Origin: JBOFIQ01 sp051654905
GTDB taxonomy: Bacteria > Actinomycetota > Actinomycetes > Propionibacteriales > Propionibacteriaceae
NCBI GenBank assembly: GCA_051654905.1
Contig: JBOFYY010000135.1
Span: 62,001 to 126,000 of the forward strand
Reading direction: 5' to 3'
DNA length: 64,000 nt
Part shown: positions 52,711 through 62,280 of the stretch, piece after piece
How positions within the stretch are numbered: the first letter of the stretch is position 1
How the letters are laid out: every line of letters starts with the position of its first letter
Made by a program: the position numbers and the translations under genes
The notes under the pieces: model-generated
Database searches by the model: none
What the model was told of the DNA's origin: nothing
What the model saw: the letters and a program-made list of their open reading frames with translations, nothing else

Positions 52711-53895
52711 CTAGATTACGGCGCACACCTGACGAGCCATTTCTAGCTCCTCGTTAGTGGGGACTACACAAATAGCGACAGTGGACTCGGGCTTAGATAC
52801 GATCCGCGGTTCCTTAGCGCGTACCGAGTTAACTTCATCATTGATGATGAAACCGAAGCCAGTAAGACGGTCGCAAACGTCCTTACGCAGAACGTCAGAG
52901 TTCTCGCCAACACCAGCAGTGAAGGTGATGGCATCGACATGACCAAGAATTGCCATGTAAGCGCCGACGTACTTCAAAATGCGGTTGATGTAGATATCCC
53001 ACGTCATGATTGCTTTGGGATCTTTGGCAGCGACTGCATCTTCCAGATCTCGCATATCAGTTAGCCCGGAAAGACCAAAGACGCCAGATTTCTTGTTGAG
53101 AAGAGTGTCGATCTCGTCGAGAGTTAAGCCCTCTTGAGCAGCTAGGAACTTGAAAAGACCAGGATCAACGTCACCAGAGCGAGTACCCATCACTAGGCCT
53201 TCTAGCGGGGTAAGACCCATAGTGGTATCAACCGGCTTGCCGTTCTTGATAGCTGAAATTGAGGCACCATTGCCCAGATGGCAAACGATCTGGTTGAAAG
53301 AATCGTAAGGTTTGCCAATAAGCTCTGCCACGCTCTTAGAAACAAAAGAGTGTGATGTGCCATGGAATCCGTAACGACGGATGGAATGCTTTTCGCTAAG
53401 TTCGGCAGGAATGGCGTAAGTGTAAGCAGCCTCAGGAAGTTCATTGAAGAACGCAGTATCAAAGATGCCGACATGCGGAACGTTAGGCAGAATCTTACGA
53501 GCAGCTTCAATACCTGAAATCCCAGCAGGGTTATGTAGCGGCGCCAATGGAATCAGAGTACGCAGGGTCTCAATGACCTCATCATTGATAACTGTGGGCT
53601 TAAAGAACTTCTGGCCACCATGAACCGTACGATGTCCTACTGCAACTACATCAGCAAAAGATGGGCCATGCTCGGTGAATAGTCCAACAACCTGCTCAAG
53701 AGCAACTCCATGATCGGGAAGTGGCGTAACGACCTCGAACTTTTCGCCCCCAACCTTATGGGTTATGACACCGTCGCCACCTTGGCTAATACGTTCTACT
53801 AGACCAGAGCCCAGCACCTCTTCAGTGTTGGCGTCGATAACCTGGTATTTGATGGAGGATGAGCCGCAGTTCAGCAGCAAAATTGATTTGTTCAC
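52711..53895 (-). CDS. ackA: Acetate kinase
   Basis: A 394-residue enzyme that makes ATP and acetate from acetyl phosphate and ADP. LLLNCGSSSIKYQVI at 6-20 is the family signature, HRTVHGG follows near 107, HNPAGISG near 120, RRYGFHGTSHSFVS near 173 and FTAGVGENSD near 320. It starts with GTG, overlapping the pta stop by four bases (GTGA). With Pta it forms the main overflow route of acetyl-CoA. Confidence 0.97.
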   Translation of the reverse strand: MNKSILLLNCGSSSIKYQVIDANTEEVLGSGLVERISQGGDGVITHKVGGEKFEVVTPLPDHGVALEQVVGLFTEHGPSFADVVAVGHRTVHGGQKFFKPTVINDEVIETLRTLIPLAPLHNPAGISGIEAARKILPNVPHVGIFDTAFFNELPEAAYTYAIPAELSEKHSIRRYGFHGTSHSFVSKSVAELIGKPYDSFNQIVCHLGNGASISAIKNGKPVDTTMGLTPLEGLVMGTRSGDVDPGLFKFLAAQEGLTLDEIDTLLNKKSGVFGLSGLTDMRDLEDAVAAKDPKAIMTWDIYINRILKYVGAYMAILGHVDAITFTAGVGENSDVLRKDVCDRLTGFGFIINDEVNSVRAKEPRIVSKPESTVAICVVPTNEELEMARQVCAVI

Positions 53896-55466
53896 TTGGA
53901 AGCTCCTTCAATAGCGTCGTCGTCTTGAGCCTGAATGGCGGTAATAGCGACAGTGTTAACGATGTCGTCGACCAATGCGCCTCTAGAAAGGTCATTAACC
54001 GGCTTATTTAGACCCTGAAGAACTGGGCCGATAGCAAGAGCACCAGAAGTACGCTGGACAGCCTTGTAGGTGTTATTTCCAGTGTTTAGATCCGGGAATA
54101 CGTACACAGTGGCTTGTCCAGCAACCGGAGATCCGGGCATCTTTTTAGCGCCAACAGTGGGATCCATTGCCGCGTCGAACTGGATCGGGCCAGCAAGTTT
54201 AAGATCTGGAGCGAGTTCCTTAACGATGCGGGTAGCTTCGATAACCGCATCTACGTCGGGACCTTTACCAGAATCAACTGTGGAGTAAGAAAGCATCGCT
54301 ACGCGTGGTTCGATACCGAACCGAGCTGCGGTTTTAGCGCATCCCAGAGCAATATCGGCTAGCTCCTCAGGGGTTGGGTTCGGGTTGACGGCGCAGTCGC
54401 CGAATACTAGAACTTCATCAGGCATACACATCATGAAGGACGAAGAAACGACCTTAGTTCCGGGCTTAGTCTTAATGAACTCGAAGCTAGGCTTGATGGT
54501 ATTAGCGGTGGTATTGATAGCGCCAGATACCATGCCGTCGGCCATGTCGAAGTAGATCATCATGGTGCCGAAGTAGGAAAGGTCTGTGAACTTTTCCCGA
54601 GCCTGTTCAATGGTGACGCCCTTCTTGGCGCGTAGCTCAGCGTATTTTGTGGAGAACTTCTCCAATAGTTCAGGATCTTTTGGCGAAATGATCTTTGCTT
54701 TGCTTAAATCCCAGCCTTTGGCAGCTGCACGAGCGAGGATTTCTTCGCTCTCGCCCAACAAAATAATGTCGGCAAAGCCCCGTTTGGTGACGATAGCGGC
54801 TGTTTCAAGAATCCGATCATCAGATGCCTCTGGAAGCACGATCGTCTTCTTGTTAGCAGCAGCGATGGACTGAAGTTCTTGCTGGAATGCCAGCGGAGTA
54901 CGGATAGTAGAAACAGTGTTAGCTGCCAACTCGGCAAGCTGATCTGTGGCAGTAGCAAGAGATGATTCGTTGACTGCAATGGTGGGAACCAGATCACTTA
55001 GTGCCGCGGCAGTTTCAGCAGAACCACCGTAGAGAACCACACTCATAACTACTGCATGAGCGGTAGCGGTACGAGCGAGCGCTGCTTCAATGGTCCACCG
55101 AAGATCAGCAGCGCTTGCTTGCTGAGCAGCTACTACTAAAACGAGGGGAGCGTTGAGGCAAGCTGCAGCTTCTGCATTGACTTCAAACTCTCCTAGGGTG
55201 CTGGCATCAGCGTAATCAGAACCAACAGCCACAACTACATCAGTAGTTTTAGCGGCTATCTGATGGTTTTTCACAACCGACGCCAAAGCTGCTTCAGCGT
55301 CTTCATGTAGGGCTGCGGTAGAGCAGCCAGCAGCAGCATCTTTAGCAATGGCGCGGAAAATTTCAGCACTTGCGCCAGTGCGCTTGAAGGAATCGACGAG
55401 GCTTAGCGCCACAGCGTCTTTTCCAGACAGAGCCTCAAGAGAGGTTACGTAAACAGTCTTCGTCAC
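53892..55466 (-). CDS. pta: Phosphate acetyltransferase
   Basis: A 524-residue enzyme converting acetyl-CoA and phosphate to acetyl phosphate. The C-terminal catalytic PTA_PTB domain (about 200-520) has VLPEASDDRILETA, VFGDCAVNPNPT and AMLSYSTVDSGKG. The N-terminal 190 residues correspond to a shortened regulatory part, so it is intermediate between the long enterobacterial and short firmicute types. GTG start at 55466; no clear promoter motif in the 156-bp gap upstream. Confidence 0.95.
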   Translation of the reverse strand: MTKTVYVTSLEALSGKDAVALSLVDSFKRTGASAEIFRAIAKDAAAGCSTAALHEDAEAALASVVKNHQIAAKTTDVVVAVGSDYADASTLGEFEVNAEAAACLNAPLVLVVAAQQASAADLRWTIEAALARTATAHAVVMSVVLYGGSAETAAALSDLVPTIAVNESSLATATDQLAELAANTVSTIRTPLAFQQELQSIAAANKKTIVLPEASDDRILETAAIVTKRGFADIILLGESEEILARAAAKGWDLSKAKIISPKDPELLEKFSTKYAELRAKKGVTIEQAREKFTDLSYFGTMMIYFDMADGMVSGAINTTANTIKPSFEFIKTKPGTKVVSSSFMMCMPDEVLVFGDCAVNPNPTPEELADIALGCAKTAARFGIEPRVAMLSYSTVDSGKGPDVDAVIEATRIVKELAPDLKLAGPIQFDAAMDPTVGAKKMPGSPVAGQATVYVFPDLNTGNNTYKAVQRTSGALAIGPVLQGLNKPVNDLSRGALVDDIVNTVAITAIQAQDDDAIEGASK

Positions 55467-55622
55467 AGCCCCAACCTATCGCTTATAACTTCAGCTAACG
55501 GGATCAACTTCAGATTTAGCAGGTATGAGAAATTAGCTAGATCTTGCAGTCGTTATTAGATAACCGTATCGAAGATTACTTTGCGAGTGTGATTTAGGTA
55601 GCAATAACCTTAAAACAGCGTC

Positions 55623-56414
55623 TTAATTAGCAAGATGTTTTCTTAGTAACGCTAGGTCTTCAGCGACGCCAACTGTAGGAGTTTCTAAGACGATCGGAGC
55701 GCCTGCTGCATCAATAACAGCAAGGATCTGTTCTAGATCTGCTTGCCCCATACCTAAGTTTTCGTGACGGTCGGCACCAGAATCAAAAGCGTCTCGAGAG
55801 TCATTGCAGTGAATCAAATCGATGCGACCAGTAATCGCAAGAATGTCTGTCACAACTGTGCTTAAAGAGTTACCACCGGCATGAGCATGGCAAGTATCAA
55901 GACAGAACCCAACCTGATTAATGTTCTCAGAATCAGCTATTACCTCCCAAAGCATGGCGATACGATCCATGCGACGCGCCATAGCGTTAGCTCCGCCAGC
56001 AGTATTTTCGATCAGTAGTGGAGTAGTTAGCTGTAAACCATCGATGCACTTGCGCCAGTTAGCAAAGCCGGCACTCGGATCGTCGTCAGCAGTGACGTGA
56101 CCGCCATGAACGATGACTCCTTTAGCGCCAATCTCAGTAGCAATATCTATGGTTTGTTGCAGTAATTTTCGACTAGGAATCCGAACACGATTATTGGTTG
56201 TTGCAACGTTAATTAGGTAAGGAGCATGAACGTAGAGATCAATATTTGCAGCAGCTGCATCGTCACGAAGAGCGGTTGTTCCGCCGCCAGAAGTAACCTG
56301 CGGTTTTTTGAAACTTTGCGGGCTGCCAATAAAAATTTGGGCTAGGTCGGCACCTAATTCTTTGGCGCTACGAACGGGGTCAAGCTGGTCAACGTGACTA
56401 CCAATACGGATCAT
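55623..56414 (-). CDS. nfo: Deoxyribonuclease IV (AP endonuclease)
   Basis: A 263-residue TIM-barrel endonuclease of base excision repair that cuts 5' of abasic sites using three zinc ions. Zinc ligands are visible in VHAPYLINVA, IVHGGH, LIENTAGG, CLDTCHAHAGG, IHCNDSRDAFDSG-DRHENLG and VLETP. Length matches the shorter actinobacterial enzymes. It is a single gene, divergent from the acyl-CoA synthetase gene with a 50-bp gap. Confidence 0.93.
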   Translation of the reverse strand: MIRIGSHVDQLDPVRSAKELGADLAQIFIGSPQSFKKPQVTSGGGTTALRDDAAAANIDLYVHAPYLINVATTNNRVRIPSRKLLQQTIDIATEIGAKGVIVHGGHVTADDDPSAGFANWRKCIDGLQLTTPLLIENTAGGANAMARRMDRIAMLWEVIADSENINQVGFCLDTCHAHAGGNSLSTVVTDILAITGRIDLIHCNDSRDAFDSGADRHENLGMGQADLEQILAVIDAAGAPIVLETPTVGVAEDLALLRKHLAN

Positions 56415-56464
56415 GTCTTGAGGTTATCTGCTTATCTGAAGTTACGGTAGCGTATGTTAGTAAT

Positions 56465-58240
56465 GTGTCCATTGCTCGTTACGTTCCACTTCCGGTTGCT
56501 TTCCGTGCTGCTGCCGCTGCACATCCTCACGATATTGCGTGGCGGATCCGTGCTGGCGACGATTGGAAACAGTGGACTTTTTCAGAAGCGATAGCCAGAG
56601 TAGATCAGCTTTCCTGCGCTTTCATTGAACATGGCGTAGCCGCTGGTGACCGAGTTGCTATTTTTGCGCCAAACCGCCCCGAATGGTCACTAGCTGACTG
56701 GGCGACACTGTCGGTAGGTGCTATTACCGTGACAGTTTTTGCTACCTGCAATGTTGATCAAGCCCAACATATTCTCAAAGATTCTGGTGCAACCGTATGC
56801 GTCGTTGCTGGACAGCGAGAAGCAGACATTATTGCTGCCTGTGATCTCCCAGAGCTAGGAACCGTTGTCTCAATGGATCCAGTGGCGGGTTTAGAGACTT
56901 TAGAATCTTGGGAAGCTAAGGCGTTAGACGTCACAGCAATCGTCAATGCCCGAACCGCGGCGCTCACTCTTGACGATATCGCCACCATCATCTACAGCTC
57001 TGGAACAACTGGCGCCTCACGCGGTGCGATGATTACCCATCGTTCCTTCGACCATCAGATGCGCGTAATTGACGACCATTGGCATCTTGGTCCCGGCGAA
57101 TCTAGTGTGGCATTTTTACCGTTAGCACATGCTTTAGAGCGCGACTGGTCGTTCTATATGCAAGTCTGCGGCGGCATGATTACTTATTGCGAAAACCCGC
57201 GCACCATCGCAGATACGTTGGTGACAGCTCGGCCAACAACGCTGATTTCTGTTCCGAAGCTCTACGAAAAGATTTACGCGGGGGCTTATGAAAAAGTGGC
57301 AGATTCGCCAATTAAAAAAGCAGTTTTTGAATGGGCGCTACGAATTGGCGGCAGATGTCAGCACCTTTACCGCAAAGGCCGCACCCCGTCGTTGTTACTT
57401 AGAGGGTTGCTGAAAATAGCTGACGCCGCAGTGCTAGCTAATATCCGCGAAGCAGTCGGAGGTAAAAAAACTCTGCTGATCTCAGGTGGAGCACCACTAC
57501 GTCGAGAAATTGAAGAGTTCTTCTCAGCGGCAGGAATGTTATTAGGCCAAGGTTATGGGCTTACGGAAACCGGTCCGATGACTACAGTAATTAGTTCAAC
57601 TTCGTTCAAAATTGGGACGGTAGGACGGCTAGTCCCCGAGGCAGAACTTCGAGTAGGTCTTGATGGAGAGATTCTGCTGAAAGGACCTCACATCACCAAA
57701 GGTTATTGGAACAATCCAGAAGCTACGGCACAAGCTTTCGACGCTGAAGGTTGGTTCCATACCGGTGACGTTGGCTATGTCGATACCCAAGGTTATGTTG
57801 TTATCACTGATCGCCTAAAAGACATCATTGTGACTGAGGGGGGTAAAAATATCGCCCCGCAAGCCATTGAAGGGCTGCTGTTGGCAGATTCACTTTTTGA
57901 ATATGCGGTAGTGATTGGAGATAACCGCCCTTATTTAACGGCTTTAGTGCAGCCCTCAATAGCTGGATTAGAGGCACTTGCTCGTCAGATTCATGTAACT
58001 TGGAGCAGTGCTGAAGATCTTGTGACCAATCCCGCTTTGCTTGATGTAGTGAAGGAAAGAGTGGCTGCGCTGCAAGAACGACTACCTGGGTTTGAGCAGA
58101 TTCGCGATATTCGACTCATGAGAGGACTCTCTATCGATGAGGGAACCGTTACTCCTACACTTAAAGTGCGTCGAGCCTCTGTTGAGGCAAAATTCGCAGA
58201 TCTGATTGAAGAAATGTACGCCAAAAAGAAACGTCACTAA
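56465..58240 (+). CDS. Long-chain acyl-CoA synthetase (first of tandem pair)
   Basis: A 591-residue AMP-forming ligase of the FadD/FAA family. The P-loop is IIYSSGTTGASRGAMITH, with Ser-Arg where most members have Pro-Lys; then GYGLTETGPM near 365 and the hinge TDRLKDIIVTEGGKNI with the catalytic Lys region near 450. It activates fatty acids with ATP and CoA. A GTG at 56465 is the start. The paralogue at 58353 is about as long and clearly related, so the pair arose by tandem duplication. Confidence 0.9.
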   Translation: MSIARYVPLPVAFRAAAAAHPHDIAWRIRAGDDWKQWTFSEAIARVDQLSCAFIEHGVAAGDRVAIFAPNRPEWSLADWATLSVGAITVTVFATCNVDQAQHILKDSGATVCVVAGQREADIIAACDLPELGTVVSMDPVAGLETLESWEAKALDVTAIVNARTAALTLDDIATIIYSSGTTGASRGAMITHRSFDHQMRVIDDHWHLGPGESSVAFLPLAHALERDWSFYMQVCGGMITYCENPRTIADTLVTARPTTLISVPKLYEKIYAGAYEKVADSPIKKAVFEWALRIGGRCQHLYRKGRTPSLLLRGLLKIADAAVLANIREAVGGKKTLLISGGAPLRREIEEFFSAAGMLLGQGYGLTETGPMTTVISSTSFKIGTVGRLVPEAELRVGLDGEILLKGPHITKGYWNNPEATAQAFDAEGWFHTGDVGYVDTQGYVVITDRLKDIIVTEGGKNIAPQAIEGLLLADSLFEYAVVIGDNRPYLTALVQPSIAGLEALARQIHVTWSSAEDLVTNPALLDVVKERVAALQERLPGFEQIRDIRLMRGLSIDEGTVTPTLKVRRASVEAKFADLIEEMYAKKKRH

Positions 58241-58352
58241 CTACATTTGTGGGAAACCTACTTCAGATTCAGTAAGGCTTTGTAGTGGTTTTTCATACAT
58301 TACCCTTTTCTAGCCGCAACGATAGAGACCATAAACTCGAGCAGGAGGCCTC

Positions 58353-60149
58353 ATGCGTGTTCCACACATTGCCTTGCAATTTCATGATTCCGTAGAAAAT
58401 TACGGCGATCGCATTGCAACGCGCGAGCCAGAAGGTGACAGCTGGCGTTCTTTGACTTATCGAGAACTGGACCAAGTTATTGAACGTGCTGCTCGTGGCT
58501 TTATTGAGCAAGGAGTAGCTGTTGGTGACCGAGTTGCTATCTTTTCCCATAACCGAGTGGCATGGACAGTAGCAGACTATGCGCTCCTAAGGATTGGAGC
58601 GGTGCCGACTCCGATCTATCCCACATCTACCTCTGAGCAAATTGACTATATTTTGCGAGATTGTGCAGCTGTAGGAATCATCGTCGAAGGAGCTGCGGAA
58701 TATGCGCGAGTAGCACCGATCCGGTCAGCTCTGCCGTTGCTAAGTTTTGTGCTTTCATTCGATCCTATTGACGCTACTGATGTAATTGAATGGGTTGATT
58801 TTGGTAGTATAAAAGAGGCTACTGGGACAGAAGTTGCTCGTAGATTAGCTCAGGTCAGTGGTGATGATCTTGCCACGATTATTTATACTTCGGGAACCAC
58901 GGGTTCTCCTAAAGGTGTGATGCTGCAGCATAAGGCTTTTATTGCTGAAATGAGTAGCTTAGATGTGGTCTATGACATTGGTTGTGAAGATCACAGTCTG
59001 TCGATTCTGCCACTGTCTCATTCGTTGGAGCGAGCTTGGACATTTTGGATCATGTCTCATGGGTGTATGAATACGTATTGCACTGACCCTAAGAGTGTTA
59101 TCGAAATGTTTGGGCGAGTACGTCCGACGATTTTTGCATGTGTGCCACGTCTCTATGAAAAAATTCGGGCGGGTGTGGAAGAAAAAGTTTCTGATTCACC
59201 AAAGAAAAAGAAGATCTTTGAGTGGGCGCTAAGAGTAGGTGGACAAGCTCAGCATGCCTATCGAAAAGGTAAGAGTCCAGCTTTGTGGTGGCGACTACAG
59301 CTACCGTTGGCAGATTTTTTGGTGTTGCGATCTATTCGTGAAGTAGTTGGTGGCCCTAAAACGCTGATGATTTCTGGAGGGGCTCCGCTGAGGTTAGATG
59401 TAGAAGAGTTCTTCTCAGCAGCGGGCCTGCTTATTATTCAAGGCTACGGAATGACAGAAGCAGCTCCATTAATTACATTTAACGGACCCACTGCTTTCAA
59501 GATGGGTTCGGTAGGGCAAGTAATGAGTGGTGGTGAAATCCGGATCGGTATGGATTCAGAGATTCTTTACCGCGGCGAGAATGTCATGGCTGGGTATTGG
59601 AATAACCCAGAAGCAACCGCTGAGAGCATCGATGAAGATGGCTGGCTTCATACCGGGGATGCTGGGTATATCGATGAAAATGGATTCTTAACGATCACCG
59701 ATCGTTTGAAAGATATTTTGGTGACTTCTGGTGGCAAGAATATTGCTCCGCAGCCTATTGAGGGAATGTTGCTAGCCGATCCACTTTTTGAACAAGCGGT
59801 ATTGCTAGGAAATGATCGACCTTTTGTGACGCTATTAGTTACTCCTTCTATGGCACACCTAGAAGATTTAGCGCGTAGCTTGCAAGTAAGTTGGGCTAAT
59901 CGCGAAGAACTGTTGGCTAATCCGCGCATTATGGAGGAAATGAAATCGCGTATTGCTGCGCTGACTGCCAAATTACCTAGCCATGAGCAAGTCAAAGATG
60001 TGCGGGTTCTGATGGAAGAATTCACGCTAGAAAACGGTCTTTTGACGCCAACTCTAAAAGTGAAACGTAAAGAGGTAGAGAAGCGCTTCAGTGAAGTTAT
60101 TGAGGATATGTACACAAAACTTGCTGCTCTTCGTAGAAAGGGAGAGTGA
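58353..60149 (+). CDS. Long-chain acyl-CoA synthetase (second of tandem pair)
   Basis: A 598-residue AMP-forming ligase, paralogous to the previous gene. It has the standard P-loop IIYTSGTTGSPKGVMLQH near 183, GYGMTEAAPLITF near 366 and TDRLKDILVTSGGKNI near 450. The ATG at 58353 follows AGGAGG at 58342-58347, a strong ribosome binding site. The 112-bp gap and divergent substrate pocket suggest a different chain-length preference. Confidence 0.92.
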   Translation: MRVPHIALQFHDSVENYGDRIATREPEGDSWRSLTYRELDQVIERAARGFIEQGVAVGDRVAIFSHNRVAWTVADYALLRIGAVPTPIYPTSTSEQIDYILRDCAAVGIIVEGAAEYARVAPIRSALPLLSFVLSFDPIDATDVIEWVDFGSIKEATGTEVARRLAQVSGDDLATIIYTSGTTGSPKGVMLQHKAFIAEMSSLDVVYDIGCEDHSLSILPLSHSLERAWTFWIMSHGCMNTYCTDPKSVIEMFGRVRPTIFACVPRLYEKIRAGVEEKVSDSPKKKKIFEWALRVGGQAQHAYRKGKSPALWWRLQLPLADFLVLRSIREVVGGPKTLMISGGAPLRLDVEEFFSAAGLLIIQGYGMTEAAPLITFNGPTAFKMGSVGQVMSGGEIRIGMDSEILYRGENVMAGYWNNPEATAESIDEDGWLHTGDAGYIDENGFLTITDRLKDILVTSGGKNIAPQPIEGMLLADPLFEQAVLLGNDRPFVTLLVTPSMAHLEDLARSLQVSWANREELLANPRIMEEMKSRIAALTAKLPSHEQVKDVRVLMEEFTLENGLLTPTLKVKRKEVEKRFSEVIEDMYTKLAALRRKGE

Positions 60150-60239
60150 TACTGCTGAGTGTTTAGTAATTCTGGTTAATAATTCTGGCTACTAACACCT
60201 GCAATAATCACTAAAACCTATCCTTTGGTAAAGGTTTGG

Positions 60240-60361
60240 TTGTTGGGTCGCTAGGACGTAGACTAGAGGGGTTCTTCGACCAATTCGTTGAACATGGCAT
60301 ATCGCCCTCCTGTCACGGGAGCGTCCCGTGGCCGCTCAGTCCAGAGGAGGTGGAGTACGCG
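60240..60361 (+). promoter_or_regulatory. Structured 5' leader of rpsF
   Basis: Two hairpins occur ahead of rpsF: TTCGAC paired with GTTGAA (about 60274-60291) and CACGGGA at 60314-60320 paired with TCCCGTG at 60324-60330, followed by GCCGC and the AGGAGG ribosome binding site. Many bacteria carry an S6:S18-binding leader here with a conserved CCG; this one is a candidate. Confidence 0.35.
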
Positions 60362-60652
60362 ATGCGCAAATATGAGGTCATGGTCATCATCAACCCTGAT
60401 GTTGACGAGCGTCAGGTAACTCCCATGATGGAGAAACACCTGCAAGTGATCACCAATGGTGGCGGCACCGTTGATAATGTCGATAGCTGGGGCAAGCGCC
60501 GTCTTGCTTACGACATCCAGAAGAAGTCTGAAGGGATCTACGTCGTGCTTAGCTTGACGACTACCCCTGCCGACGTCAAGGAACTCGACCGCTTGATGAC
60601 AATTGACGAGTCGATCCTCCGCACTAAGGTTCTGCGTCCCGAGCTCCACTGA
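60362..60652 (+). CDS. rpsF: 30S ribosomal protein S6
   Basis: A 96-residue ribosomal protein of the small subunit platform. MRKYEVMVIINPDVDERQV opens the family; GKRRLAYDIQKKSEGIYVV is the central signature. The frame is open from 60236 but the ATG at 60362, preceded by AGGAGG, gives the family N-terminus. First gene of rpsF-ssb-rpsR-rplI. Confidence 0.97.
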   Translation: MRKYEVMVIINPDVDERQVTPMMEKHLQVITNGGGTVDNVDSWGKRRLAYDIQKKSEGIYVVLSLTTTPADVKELDRLMTIDESILRTKVLRPELH

Positions 60653-60748
60653 GCTCATTTTCCACAGGACCTCTCCCGTTTTGTCAGTGCAGCATGAAAA
60701 ACTGTGTAGACAAAACAAGGGATATCCACGGTTTGATCGGAGAAATCA

Positions 60749-61306
60749 ATGGCAGGCGAAACTCCTATTACGATCATCGGCAATCTAACTGCTGATCCTG
60801 AGCTGCGTTTTACCCCATCTGGGGCGCCAGTAGCTAATTTTACTGTCGCTTCGACCCCTCGTACGTTTGATCGTCAAGCAAACGAGTGGAAAGATGGCGA
60901 CGCGATGTTCCTTAATTGCTCAGTTTGGCGACAGGCAGCAGAAAATGCTGCTGAGTCCCTGACTAAGGGCATGCGAGTGATTGTCAACGGGCGTCTTAAA
61001 GCACGTAGCTATGAAACCCGCGAGGGTGAAAAGCGTACGGTATTTGAGGTTGAGGTCGACGAGGTTGGTCCTTCGCTTCGCTACGCTACGGCTCGAGTCA
61101 CTCGCGCAAGCGGTGGCGCTGGTCAAGGCGGCGGTCGCTCAGATGATTCGTGGAATAGCGGAAATAATGGTGGTGGCTACAACAACGCTGTTGCTGGTGG
61201 TAACTATGGCAATTCAGGTGGTTATGGTGGCGGTACAAACCGTGCGCCGCAGCCCCAGAATGATCCGTGGGCACAGCCACAGCAGTCAGACGAACCGCCG
61301 TTCTAG
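60749..61306 (+). CDS. ssb: Single-stranded DNA-binding protein
   Basis: A 185-residue protein with an OB fold at about 4-112 (TIIGNLTADPELRFTPSGAP, then NCSVWRQAAENAAESL), a Gly/Asn/Gln-rich linker (about 120-170) and the acidic tip DEPPF that recruits replication and repair proteins. It starts ATG after GGAG and lies between rpsF and rpsR as in most actinobacteria. Confidence 0.97.
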   Translation: MAGETPITIIGNLTADPELRFTPSGAPVANFTVASTPRTFDRQANEWKDGDAMFLNCSVWRQAAENAAESLTKGMRVIVNGRLKARSYETREGEKRTVFEVEVDEVGPSLRYATARVTRASGGAGQGGGRSDDSWNSGNNGGGYNNAVAGGNYGNSGGYGGGTNRAPQPQNDPWAQPQQSDEPPF

Positions 61307-61404
61307 TCAATTATGACTATCTGTTCTTCGTGGCAGATAGCCCTCCCCAGTAAATTTGGCCCATTCCGGCATCATTGCCGGGCTTTCGGAAGGAGAGCAC
61401 CACA

Positions 61405-61644
61405 ATGGCCTCTCAGCGTAAGCCGCTGAATAAGTCGAAGAAAATTGCCCCAGTAAAGGCAATTAAAATCGGCAATATCGACTACAAGGACACCGCCACG
61501 TTGCGGAAGTTCATCTCTGAGCGTGGAAAGATTCGCGCTCGCCGTGTAACCGGGCTCTCTGTTCAGGAGCAGCGTAAGGTTGCAACCGCCATCAAGAATG
61601 CGCGTGAGGTTGCTTTGCTTCCCTACGCGTCGACCGCTCGCTGA
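61405..61644 (+). CDS. rpsR: 30S ribosomal protein S18
   Basis: A 79-residue ribosomal protein with the core IDYKDTATLRKFISERGKI and RRVTGLSVQEQRKVATAIKNAR. The ATG at 61405 follows AAGGAGAG; the longer frame from 61375 lacks support. No zinc-binding cysteines are present, so this is the C-minus paralogue type. Confidence 0.97.
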   Translation: MASQRKPLNKSKKIAPVKAIKIGNIDYKDTATLRKFISERGKIRARRVTGLSVQEQRKVATAIKNAREVALLPYASTAR

Positions 61645-61661
61645 GAAAGGACACCAGGAAG

Positions 61662-62114
61662 ATGAAGCTCATCCTTACCCGCGGTGTCGATAAGCTCGGC
61701 GCCCCCGGCGACATTGTTGAGGTTAAAGACGGCTACGGTCGTAATTACCTACTACCACGTGGCTTTGCGATTCTCTGGAGCCGCGGTGCGGCTACTCAGA
61801 TCGAGGGCATCAAGCGCGCTAAAGCCGCTAAAGAAATTCGTGGTCTTGAGCATGCCAAGGAGGTGCGCGCACAGCTTGAGGGTCTGACCGTCGAGATTGC
61901 TGCTCGTGTTTCTGAAGGTGGCGAAAAGCTCTTCGGTGCTATCACTGCTGCCGATGTGGCAACTGCTGTTAAGAAAGCTGGCGGACCAGCTATTGAGAAG
62001 CGCGCTGTTAAGATCGCTAAGCCGATCAAAACAGTTGGTTCTCATCAGGTTGCTATCCAGCTAACCGACGCAGTCGTAGCACACATCCCAGTTGCTGTTG
62101 TTGCTGCAAAGTAA
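61662..62114 (+). CDS. rplI: 50S ribosomal protein L9
   Basis: A 150-residue protein with the N-terminal RNA-binding domain (MKLILTRGVDKLGAPGDIVE, GYGRNYLLPRG), a long connecting helix and a C-terminal domain (KLFGAITAADVATAV). It closes the S6-SSB-S18-L9 operon, 17 bp after rpsR. Confidence 0.97.
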   Translation: MKLILTRGVDKLGAPGDIVEVKDGYGRNYLLPRGFAILWSRGAATQIEGIKRAKAAKEIRGLEHAKEVRAQLEGLTVEIAARVSEGGEKLFGAITAADVATAVKKAGGPAIEKRAVKIAKPIKTVGSHQVAIQLTDAVVAHIPVAVVAAK

Positions 62115-62154
62115 AACATTTTGAACTAGGTTTTACTGCCTAGCTTCAATAAAA

Positions 62155-62189
62155 AATAGTGGCAGGTTCCTTCGGGGCCTGCCACTATT
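62155..62189 (+). terminator. Terminator after rplI
   Basis: AATAGTGGCAGG at 62155-62166 pairs perfectly with CCTGCCACTATT at 62178-62189 across a UUCG-type loop. It lies 40 bp after the rplI stop. The T tract is weak. Confidence 0.7.
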
Positions 62190-62228
62190 GGTTCAGATGT
62201 GACCGCGAGGTTATCGACTGGCAAACAG

Positions 62229-62262
62229 ATGCCCGTCCTTTTATTAGCTAAAGGACGGGCAT
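62229..62262 (-). terminator. Terminator after tpx
   Basis: Perfect 13-bp arms at 62229-62241 and 62250-62262 with an 8-base loop, 18 bp beyond the tpx stop on the minus strand. Together with the rplI terminator it insulates the convergent genes. Confidence 0.7.
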
Positions 62263-62280
62263 CGTAAGTTTGCAGATAGC

